Of a DNA stretch of 64,000 bases, positions 56,400-64,000 are shown piece after piece (the first letter of the stretch is position 1; every line of letters starts with the position of its first letter). The notes under the pieces are model-generated. The model was not told where the DNA came from. It saw only the letters and a list, made by a program, of their open reading frames with translations, and did no database searches. This stretch comes from Paenibacillus sp. An7 (GTDB taxonomy: Bacteria > Bacillota > Bacilli > Paenibacillales > Paenibacillaceae). The stretch is from NCBI RefSeq assembly GCF_009870785.1, contig NZ_WTWX01000003.1, forward strand, positions 221,133-285,132, given 5' to 3'. Both the position numbers and the translations under genes were made by a program.

Positions 56400-59300
56400 A
56401 TGAAGAAAATTTTATCCGTGGCTTTGTCTACAGCAATGGCATTCTCAATGTTTGCATCTGTAGCATTCGGTCAAGCAGGTCTTACTGATGTAAATGCACA
56501 ATACAGTTATTTGAAAGATAAAGGTATTTTCTCTGGATTCCCAGACGGTCAAGCTCACCTTGATAGACAAATGACTCGCGCTGAGTTCGCGAAAGTAATC
56601 ACAAAAACACTGGGTCTGAAAGAGATCAATGGCGTTTACTCTTTCAAAGACAAAAACTACGGTCCTAAACACTGGGCAGCTCCTTTCGTAGAAGCTGTAT
56701 CCGCTGCAGGTATTATGGAAGGTAAAAACACAACTAAGAAAATCTTTGACCTTTCTGGTCCTGTATCTGTTCAAGAAATGGCAACTGTACTTGTACGTGC
56801 GCTTGATCTTGAAATCCCAACTGAACTTAACAACTCTGCATCTACATGGGCTAAAGGTTATGTTCAAGCAGCAATCAACGCTGGTTTGGTAGATGCGAAA
56901 GCTAACTTCCAATCTAATGCTGATCGTGCTCTTCTCGTAGGCGCTGCTTACGCTGTTGATCAAGAAGTAACTCTTCAAGTTAAAGATTCTAAAGTTATTG
57001 ACTCCACAACAGTTGAAGTAACGATGACAGATGGAACAGTTCTCAAACTACCTGTTAAAGAACTCGTACCTAACACTGAAACTGTAGTTGAATTCAAATA
57101 TCTAGACAGAGACTTCTCAACAAAAGTAACTTATGTAGTAACTTCAGCTACTAAAGTTGATAAGGTATCTGCTACTAACCTTAAAGAAATTTTAGTAACA
57201 TTTGATGGCACCGTGAAAGAAGAAGAAGCTGAAAAGATCACTAACTACAAACTAGATGATACTATTTTGAATGCAGCATCTTCTGCTAAGATTCAAGAAG
57301 ATGGTAAATCTGTATTGATTAGCTTGAATACAGACGGTCCATTCACATTGACTAATCAAAAAGTTCACAAGTTGACTGTAAGTAACTTTACTGGTATTGC
57401 TTCTGCATCATTCGATTTCTCAGCATTAGATGTTACTGTTCCTGAAGTTAGTGGTGTTGAAGTCCTTGGTAACAAGGTAATCAATGTGAAATTTAGCGAA
57501 CCTGTAACAAAAGCATCTGCTGAAAATCGCATCAACTACAAAATTGATGGATATGTAGCAAACGGTGAAATTGCTCTATCTAAAGACGGTAGAACAGCTA
57601 CTATTACTCTTTACAGTCGTCTTTCTTCTGGGTCACATAAGATTTCCGTGGCTGGAGTTCAGGACTATGCTAAGATGACAATTATCAATTACTTAGACAA
57701 AGAATTGACAGTGCTTGAAGATGTAAAAGCGCCTGAATCTTTCACTATCGTGTCCGCAACATTGGATGCAGTAACTGTTAAATTCAATGAAGCCGTAGAT
57801 CAAGATACTGTGAAGAATACTAACATCTACTGGTCTGATAATGCTGGAACTACTAAATATGGTTCAGCTTCCGTTAGTCCTGATGATTCAACATTCACAA
57901 CTTACACAATCGAATTTAACACTAAACTACCAGCAAGAGAAACTACTCTCTACGTTGAGTCTGTAAGTGACTTGTTCGGTAACTCTGCTTCGAAATTGAG
58001 TTCTGTTGTTAATGCTACAGTAGATACAGTTCGTCCTGAAATCCTATCTTTAGGTGCTTATACAGATGCGAATGGTAACTATGATACTAACTCATCAAGT
58101 AAGTTTGATATTAAATTCAACAAAGCAATTGATGCTGCTCAATTCTCACCAGCAAACAGTAACAATCTAGTAGTTAAGAACTCAGATGGTGACATCGTTG
58201 CAGTTGCTAATGGTGCTGTTAAAAAAGCGAATGCAACTAACACATTGACTGTTTCACTATCTAACGTTCTTACTGAAGGAAAAACTTATTCAGTAGCAGT
58301 TGCAAACGTGGTTGATACTACAGCATTGAGTAATAAAATCATTCCACAGACGTTTACTGTTAAGGTTCCTGAAGTAACTGCTCCAACAGTTACTAATGTG
58401 GCTGTAACTGATGTTGCTGAAGGTACTAAGATTCAAGTTGTGTATTCTAACGCTATGACTTTGGATGGTGAATACTCAATTCTTAAATCAGATCGTTACA
58501 TGATCAAAGTGGGCAGTGGCGCGAGCGCTGCATGGCAGTTGCTTCCTACAGGAACAACATTCCAACCTACTTATGATAGCAAAGCAGTAATCATTACTAT
58601 ACCAAATGATGCTAAGATTAATGGCGCTGTAGTAACGGCTGCTAGTATTACTGGAGTTAAAGCTACTTTAGTGGCTGATCGTACTGGCAATAAACTATCT
58701 GGTTTGACTGATGAAATTCTTACAGGTAGTAGTAAGTGGGGAGCTGTAACAGCTAACATTATCGATGCTGATGTAAAAGCAACAGCTACGAATAAAGTTA
58801 AAGTTGTGTTTGATCGTCCGCTACAAGTAGTTTATGCTTCAGACTTCCTAGTTAACGGTACTGCAGCTACAGCAGCTTCTTATGAAACTGTTAATGGCAA
58901 AGGTGTAGTGACTCTTACAGTAGCTACGTTAAATCCTGCTGTAGTAGCAACTCTAACTACTAAAGCTCAAGCAGATATCAGATCATTAGATGTACTTGGT
59001 AACAAGATTGAAACAAGAAGTTCAGCAATTACTATTCAAGATGGAATTGCTCCGTCTCTAGTAGCTACTACACCTGTTATCGCAACAGCTGGAGATACTA
59101 TTGAAGTTCGTTTCGACGAGAATCTTTCTACATCACTTACACCTGCTCAAGTTGCAGGAAACTTTATTATCAAAACAGGTTTGAATCAAACAACGGTTCT
59201 AACACCTGGAGTAGATTATAGTGCAGTTGTTAGTGGTTCAAAAGTTGTAATCACGTTGTTGACTCCTCAATCCAATCTTCAAAAAGTAACTGTAGCAACG

Positions 59301-59870
59301 AATGATAATGCAGTCTATATCTTTGATGAAAAAGCATATGTTCTTGGTGGTAATTCATATACTAATGCTAACAAAATCAAATTTGCTGCTACTTCAGTTA
59401 CAAATGTTAATTTGATTGATACTGAAGCAGCTGCTGGAGCAAACGCTGCAGCTAAAGTAACTGCAGCAACAAACGCTGTAGATACAGCTGTAGCTACTCC
59501 AACACAAGGTAACGTGGATGCAGCTCAAGCATTAATTAATGCTTTACCAGAAGGTGAAACAAAAGAAGATTTGCAAACACGTCTGAATGTTGTTAAAGGG
59601 GCAGTTCAAGCAGCTAAAGCTTTAGCTGATGCAAAGGACGCAGCTAATGTCAAGATTTCTGAGGCTAGTGAATTAGCTGATGAAGCTGTTGTTGGTACTG
59701 ACCCTGGTGAGTATGACGCAGCTGACATCTTGACTTTCACAAAAGCAATTGCTACAGCTAAAACTGCTGTAACAGATGCTACTACAGTACTTGCAGTTAC
59801 TAATGCTGTAGGCGCACTTGAAACTGCTACAAGTACTTTCGTAGAATCAGCAGTACCATCAGCTCTATAA
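56400..59870 (+). CDS. S-layer protein with N-terminal SLH domains
   Basis: A 1156-residue secreted protein. The signal peptide is MKKILSVALSTAMAFS to about VAFG. Three SLH repeats cover roughly residues 27-185 (signature sites MTRAE, SVQE and ADRA; the last is degenerate). Six or more repeats follow with the pattern D-x-x-x-P-x-V-x-x-V, V-x-V-x-F-x-x-x-V/I (for example VKFNEAVDQDTVKNTN and IKFNKAIDAAQ), resembling Big/SbsA-type domains, and an Ala-rich helical FIVAR-like tail from about 1010. Codon use is highly biased, typical of a very abundant protein. Two starts are possible: ATG 56307 (AGGGGGTG, 8 nt) and ATG 56400 (AGGAGG, 13 nt), 31 codons apart; the second begins at the signal peptide. 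Calcium-binding cannot be judged by eye. Confidence 0.92.
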   Translation: MKKILSVALSTAMAFSMFASVAFGQAGLTDVNAQYSYLKDKGIFSGFPDGQAHLDRQMTRAEFAKVITKTLGLKEINGVYSFKDKNYGPKHWAAPFVEAVSAAGIMEGKNTTKKIFDLSGPVSVQEMATVLVRALDLEIPTELNNSASTWAKGYVQAAINAGLVDAKANFQSNADRALLVGAAYAVDQEVTLQVKDSKVIDSTTVEVTMTDGTVLKLPVKELVPNTETVVEFKYLDRDFSTKVTYVVTSATKVDKVSATNLKEILVTFDGTVKEEEAEKITNYKLDDTILNAASSAKIQEDGKSVLISLNTDGPFTLTNQKVHKLTVSNFTGIASASFDFSALDVTVPEVSGVEVLGNKVINVKFSEPVTKASAENRINYKIDGYVANGEIALSKDGRTATITLYSRLSSGSHKISVAGVQDYAKMTIINYLDKELTVLEDVKAPESFTIVSATLDAVTVKFNEAVDQDTVKNTNIYWSDNAGTTKYGSASVSPDDSTFTTYTIEFNTKLPARETTLYVESVSDLFGNSASKLSSVVNATVDTVRPEILSLGAYTDANGNYDTNSSSKFDIKFNKAIDAAQFSPANSNNLVVKNSDGDIVAVANGAVKKANATNTLTVSLSNVLTEGKTYSVAVANVVDTTALSNKIIPQTFTVKVPEVTAPTVTNVAVTDVAEGTKIQVVYSNAMTLDGEYSILKSDRYMIKVGSGASAAWQLLPTGTTFQPTYDSKAVIITIPNDAKINGAVVTAASITGVKATLVADRTGNKLSGLTDEILTGSSKWGAVTANIIDADVKATATNKVKVVFDRPLQVVYASDFLVNGTAATAASYETVNGKGVVTLTVATLNPAVVATLTTKAQADIRSLDVLGNKIETRSSAITIQDGIAPSLVATTPVIATAGDTIEVRFDENLSTSLTPAQVAGNFIIKTGLNQTTVLTPGVDYSAVVSGSKVVITLLTPQSNLQKVTVATNDNAVYIFDEKAYVLGGNSYTNANKIKFAATSVTNVNLIDTEAAAGANAAAKVTAATNAVDTAVATPTQGNVDAAQALINALPEGETKEDLQTRLNVVKGAVQAAKALADAKDAANVKISEASELADEAVVGTDPGEYDAADILTFTKAIATAKTAVTDATTVLAVTNAVGALETATSTFVESAVPSAL

Positions 59871-59887
59871 TAATTACCTCTTTATAA

Positions 59888-59924
59888 AAATGATCAACCG
59901 TTCTCGGTTGATCATTTTTTTTTA
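59888..59924 (+). terminator. Intrinsic terminator of the S-layer gene
   Basis: AAATGATCAACCG and CGGTTGATCATTT pair around TTCT, followed by a long T run. It is very strong. Confidence 0.95.
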
Positions 59925-60287
59925 TAACTAAGAATAACTGATAAACTCAGTTTATCTAAACATAGAGATTATCTGTTTCTTTAAATATTGCCACGGTACT
60001 AGCTTTTATGAAAGAGGGAATCGTTGATTTAGGAAAGTTATAGTCATGAATTCGAGTATCATTTCTTATGATTCAGCAACTATAAAATTATTATTAATTA
60101 ATGTTTATCCATATTATTGTCAGTTGTAGCATTTTTTATACGTGTAATTATGACAACAATGCAAATAATACTCTTGCAAGTACATCATGCAGGAGGCATA
60201 CATTATACTGAATATAAGATAAATTTAATTAAAGCCATTAATAATCTCTTCATAACCTGTTTTCTATAGCGCTAAAAAACCGAAGGT
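59925..60287. other. AT-rich spacer between the S-layer gene and the IS element
   Basis: No reading frame, RNA motif or repeat that I can support; no clear promoter. Confidence 0.5.
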
Positions 60288-61615
60288 AGCGTCAAGAATT
60301 TTGTGTAAATGAAAATATCCTCTTCTTGTAGAAAGTAGTACTAGTCTTTTGTGGAGAACATCGCCAGTAGTTCAGATCGGGCTTGATCAAAGCCAATATG
60401 ACAGCGAGTAGCAAATCGCTGGTTGTAGCCTTCAAACTGCGACACCAAGAACTTTTCTAATGCTTCTTCATGTGGAAATTACTCTTTTCGCTTTGTGTAT
60501 TTTTTAATCTGTTTGTTAAATGATTCAATGAGATTTGTAGAATAGATGCTCCTCCAAATCGGCTTAGGAAAGCTGTAGAACGTAAAAATATAAGGGTTTT
60601 CTCGTAGAGATTTCACCACTCTTGGGTATGCTGATTTCCATTTGTCACAGAAGGTTTCGAGTGCAGCTCTTCCCGATTGTTCATCTTCTGCTCGGTACAC
60701 TGCTTTGAAATCATTACAGATGCTTGCACGATCAGAAACACGTACTTTATGCGCAATATTACGAGCGACATGAACACAGCAAGATTGGTACTTGGCATGA
60801 GGATATACTTGCTGAATTGCATCTACAATGCCTTGTAAACCATCTGAAATAAAGAGCAGAACTTCTTATGTTCCCCGAGCTTTTATATCTTGCAACAATT
60901 CATTCCAAAGGTAAGCTGATTCCGTAGGAGCGATGGTATAGGCTAAGACTTCTTTTGAACCGTCTTCTCGGATACCAACTGCTAGATGTACCGCTTCCTT
61001 AGAGACCGTCTCACGTTTAACAGCAATGTATGTAGCATCGATATAGACGCAAACATAGCGATCCAGGGGCCTTTTCGTGAATGCTTCTACTTGCTGGGAC
61101 ATGATTTGAGTCATATTTGATACGGTTTGTGATGAGTAATGATGACCGTACATTTTTTCAATGAGATCCGCAATTTCCGTCATTGTTATTCCCTTTTGAA
61201 ACATGTGAATGACAAAGGATTCGAGCGTGTCATTTGAACGCTTATATGGAGCTACGGTCTGCTGTTTAAACTCCCCATTGCGATCTCGAGGAATGGTAAG
61301 CAGGAGGTCACCAAACTCCGTGTGTACTGTACGTGTGTAAGAACCGTTACGAGAATTCCCCGAATTCACTCCGATACGGTCATACTTTTCGTAGTCAAGA
61401 AATGCGGTTAATTCGGTTTCTAACAAGTGATTCATTGCCATCTCTAAATGCTTACGAAAAATTTCTGTTACATCCTGTTTCGTAACTAGTGCTTGGACTA
61501 AATCTGTTGTTGTAAAATGATTCATAGGGAAGACCTCTCTTTGAATTGGTGTGTGGTAACTCAATTCTACAAGAAAAGGTCTTCCTTTTTCTATTTACAC
61601 AAAGTATTTTACGCT
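60288..61615 (-). mobile_element. IS256-family insertion sequence (defective)
   Basis: About 1.33 kb bounded by imperfect inverted repeats: left AGCGTCAAGAATTTTGTG (from 60288, continuing to 60310) and right, read on the minus strand, AGCGTAAAATACTTTGTG (from 61615 inward to 61593), 18 of the 22 core bases identical. The only gene is a Mutator/IS256-type transposase on the minus strand, interrupted by two stops. No matching 8-9 bp target duplication is visible in the flanks, consistent with an old insertion. Confidence 0.82.
60341..61525 (-). pseudogene. IS256-family transposase with two in-frame stop codons
   Basis: The reading frame runs from ATG 61525 (MNHFTTTDLVQALV, AGAGAGG upstream) to TAG 60343-60341, 394 codons, the usual size of an IS256 transposase, with no frameshift. 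It is broken by TAA at 60868-60866, after LLQDIKARGT and before EVLLFISDGLQG, and by TAA at 60481-60479, after KKYTKRKE and before FPHEEALEKF. The DDE-region pieces YIDATYIAV and LFISDGLQGIVDA, CCVHVARNI and STNLIESFNKQIKKY are intact. The first stop could arise by one change from GAA, matching the Glu expected there. The element can move only if another copy supplies transposase. Confidence 0.88.
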
Positions 61616-62076
61616 CTCTTTTGTTTTTTATAAGTAACAATTGTTTGCAAATTAGTAAATTTTAAATTATACATTAGCTCAAATACTGTCATGGAGTATG
61701 GGCTATTTCTATTTCAAGGTGGAAATCAAAGATATAAATTGCTACAAAGAAGTAGCATCTAACCATTCAAACCACTACAATGAGAAGTAGAATTGAAACA
61801 TCTGCCTTTGCCATATTGGCAGCCTAAACGCGAGCATCGCCCACCTAAGGAAGCCAAGAAATCGGCACACACTCCTCCTCTAAGAAGAGATTACATACTG
61901 AATGGCTGGCGGAAAGCCGGTAAGATGTTGTTTTTCAATATTCAATTTATCGAAATAATCTTTTTTAAAACGGAAAACAAATAAAGTCTGTCGCTATAGG
62001 ATTATACTTGTAACTTTCTTGCTATTACTCGCGTCTATATAGTAACTTCATAAAATGTGAACTTTGGAGGTACTAC
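61616..62076. other. Intergenic region before the large secreted protein
   Basis: AT-rich. An open frame at 61793-61984 exists, but it begins with TTG without a ribosome site and shows no family, so I did not call it. No firm promoter was found for the gene at 62077. Confidence 0.45.
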
Positions 62077-64000
62077 GTGAATCATAAATATAATCAAAAA
62101 GCTTTATTAATGATCGCTGCTGCAGCTCTCATTCTTGGACAAGGCACCTCAGTAGGTGCTGAACCCGAAGAAACAAGATCAATACAAACCCTCCAAGATC
62201 TACAATCGAACAGTAAGCAGGCACTTACTTCTATCTTGCAAAATGCTTCCATATCTACTCCATCGGAAGTACTATACAATGGACAGGGAGCTCGAACACA
62301 AATATTCGGCGCAGGTTCGAATATAGAATCTAATCTTCAAGTCGGCGCTGCTTCAACAGGTAACACTACTTCCAAGACAACTACTAACAAGAAAACCTCA
62401 ACTACTCAGAGCACCCAATCCACTACGACAAAAACAAACAAAACCCTACATACTCTGTCTAGCCTAAAATCAGTCAAATTAACCTCAAAAAGCGTAGTGA
62501 AATTAACCGACCTCAATGTACTTACACAAGAAGACGGCAAGACCATCTCATATACCCTCACCTATCAGAACAATGACAGCAAGAATCTCATGCTCATCGA
62601 CTACTGGACAAAGGTAAAAACAAAAGGCGGGACGCTGTATTCCCCTAACCTGATTACACGTGATAAGGAGAAGAAAAGTGTTGCTGCAGGTTCTACTCTT
62701 GATGTGACATATATCGTAAAAGTAGGAAAGAACGTGAACGTTAGCGATCTTTTATTTCAAATCGTGAAGTGGGATTTCAGTAAGCCAAATTATGAAAGCA
62801 ACCTGGGACACTTCAATGTGCCGGCATCCTATACCCTATCTACACCTATCAATAAGTCAAAATCTATTCGACTAGGAGACACCCCTGTTAAAGTCAAGGT
62901 AACCAAACTAGCAGTACATCCCGTGAATGAATATAACTATGCAGAAGTGACGGTGAATCTGCATAATGTCGGTTACAAAATGCTAGAGAATCCAACAGCG
63001 AAATGGGTGCTGAGAACAGCAGGTGGAAGTAATTATCCGCTTATAGCGGAAACGGTAAGTACCGAAGCGGCACCTTTTAACATTCAGCCACAGGAGAACA
63101 AGACGATAAAACTGAACGCAACCATTCCTATTGCTGTAAAACTGACAGGAGCAGAGTTAGTACTCGTGGAGGAAGAAGGCGAGGCGAAGACGGTACTGCC
63201 TCTAGCCACATTAGAACTGCCTAAAGCAAGTACAACGAAGATCGTTGCGACGGCTCCTTTTAAGGCAAGGGAAGTCGATGTGGACGGTCAAAAACTGCAA
63301 ACCACGCTTGAAGGAGCAACAGTGAACCAAAGTTATGACAAGAACGATCTATCCATTCGTTTTCATTTGCAAAATACAGGGAAGCAGACGATCACTGTAC
63401 CTAAGTATGAGTTCGTACTGCTGAGTGGAACGGGCAAATCTTATCCCATTACGACAAAGGCACTTGAGAATGTGACCCTGAAACCGGATGAAGAGAAGAC
63501 AATTAAGCTGGATATCTCGGTATCCTATGCCGTTGCCCAAGGTGCACTTAAACTGCAAATGAATGTACCTAAAGATCCGGAGAAAAAAGAACCATCTTTT
63601 AGCTACCCAGCAGGGGTCTACATCTTACCTACACCATCATCGTTACAGAATACATTAGGATCAGAAACAATCGTGAAAAGTGATAATGGCACGTATGGAG
63701 TGACCTGGTCATCTATTCAACGCTTGCCTTGGACAGACGGAGATCTTTTGTCTGCGAAGCTGACCTTGAAGAATACTTCGGTCAAAACGCTGCGCCTTCC
63801 TGAACTGCAGGGAGCTTTTACAGTGGATTCCGCAAAAGACACGACAAGTACCAAGCTGATTAAAAGCCAGGCCGCATCCTTGCTCGGTCCAGGTCAGTCA
63901 ATAGATCTATATCTATTAACGAAAGTACCGACATCTTTAGATATTGCGCAGCTACAAGTATCTTTAGAAGAGAAGGTAGGAGAAGAATCTTTTGAATGGC
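62077..64000 (+). CDS. Large secreted repeat protein, partial (3' end outside window)
   Basis: 641 codons are present with no stop. The GTG start at 62077 has TTTGGAGG upstream. The N-terminus (VNHKYNQKALLMIAAAALIL) is a signal peptide ending near VGA at about residue 28. A Thr/Ser/Lys-rich linker (about 95-130) follows, then at least three related beta-rich modules with the pattern V-x-V-x-L-x-N-x-G/T-x-K (AEVTVNLHNVGYKML, SIRFHLQNTGKQTI, AKLTLKNTSVKTL), which look like immunoglobulin-fold repeats. I recognise no named family, and no SLH or LPxTG motif occurs in the visible part; an anchor may lie beyond the window. A surface adhesin or matrix protein is possible. Confidence 0.85.
   Translation, partial: MNHKYNQKALLMIAAAALILGQGTSVGAEPEETRSIQTLQDLQSNSKQALTSILQNASISTPSEVLYNGQGARTQIFGAGSNIESNLQVGAASTGNTTSKTTTNKKTSTTQSTQSTTTKTNKTLHTLSSLKSVKLTSKSVVKLTDLNVLTQEDGKTISYTLTYQNNDSKNLMLIDYWTKVKTKGGTLYSPNLITRDKEKKSVAAGSTLDVTYIVKVGKNVNVSDLLFQIVKWDFSKPNYESNLGHFNVPASYTLSTPINKSKSIRLGDTPVKVKVTKLAVHPVNEYNYAEVTVNLHNVGYKMLENPTAKWVLRTAGGSNYPLIAETVSTEAAPFNIQPQENKTIKLNATIPIAVKLTGAELVLVEEEGEAKTVLPLATLELPKASTTKIVATAPFKAREVDVDGQKLQTTLEGATVNQSYDKNDLSIRFHLQNTGKQTITVPKYEFVLLSGTGKSYPITTKALENVTLKPDEEKTIKLDISVSYAVAQGALKLQMNVPKDPEKKEPSFSYPAGVYILPTPSSLQNTLGSETIVKSDNGTYGVTWSSIQRLPWTDGDLLSAKLTLKNTSVKTLRLPELQGAFTVDSAKDTTSTKLIKSQAASLLGPGQSIDLYLLTKVPTSLDIAQLQVSLEEKVGEESFEW

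Noticed and set aside
60613-60822. 69-codon frame inside the IS element in another frame
   Set aside because: The transposase reads through in the frame of 61525-60341; this frame is a shadow of it.
61793-61984. 63-codon open frame before the large secreted protein
   Set aside because: It begins with TTG, has no ribosome site, shows low-complexity Pro/His/Lys content and no family resemblance; probably chance.

Overview
The window looks like chromosomal DNA of a spore-forming, flagellated, S-layer-bearing Bacillota, most probably Paenibacillus or a close relative. The evidence is the gene order (prfA-prmC-spoIIR-sua5-mntP-ywlE-ywlG-glyA-upp-wecB-atp-murA-spoIID-spoIIQ-spoIIID-mbl-flhO-flhP-fabZ), which follows the Bacillus layout as I recall it, the sporulation genes with sigma-F-like promoters, and a secondary-cell-wall-polymer module (wecB, tagO, tagA, csaB) next to SLH-domain proteins. 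This is inference from gene content; no database was searched. Most of the region is moderately AT-rich, with a few short, very GC-rich islands inside genes.

Layout. 1-1.2 kb (minus): TetR regulator and a pair of small multidrug resistance exporters. 1.3-2.8 kb (minus): membrane-anchored phospholipase-D-like protein. 3.0-4.0 kb: a MerR-type regulator with a cobalamin-binding domain carrying the CarH/LitR photoreceptor signatures. 4.3-12.3 kb: a tightly overlapping carotenoid operon (three CrtN/CrtP-type amine-oxidase-fold enzymes, a CrtM-type synthase, a DUF422 membrane protein, an acyltransferase and a glycosyltransferase), followed by fni, which makes isoprenoid precursors, and a GNAT gene. 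The carH promoter and the carotenoid promoter both carry TGTA repeats spaced exactly 11 bp apart, so light-controlled carotenoid synthesis is the most interesting system visible here.

14-26 kb: housekeeping and sporulation genes (ychF, prfA, prmC, a SEDS protein, spoIIR, sua5, mntP, ywlE, ywlG, glyA, upp, wecB). A ZTP riboswitch plus terminator lies before ywlG-glyA. 26.9-34.4 kb: complete F1Fo ATP synthase operon (a small AtpZ-like protein, then atpI, B, E, F, H, A, G, D, C). 34.6-46 kb: DUF1146, murA, spoIID with an unusual N-terminal extension, spoIIQ, spoIIID, mbl, two flagellar rod/hook-type genes, an EpuA-like peptide, fabZ and pgcA.

46-60 kb: cell-envelope region. It holds a DUF5693 membrane protein, csaB, tagA, tagO, a 1295-aa protein with C-terminal SLH repeats, a small helical protein of unknown function, and the probable major S-layer protein with N-terminal SLH repeats, two tandem translation starts and a palindromic leader. 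WecB, TagO, TagA and CsaB would together build the pyruvylated wall polymer to which SLH domains bind. 60.3-61.6 kb: an IS256-family element whose transposase is broken by two in-frame stops. 62.1 kb to the end: the start of a large secreted protein that runs off the window. I saw no rRNA, tRNA, CRISPR array or prophage.
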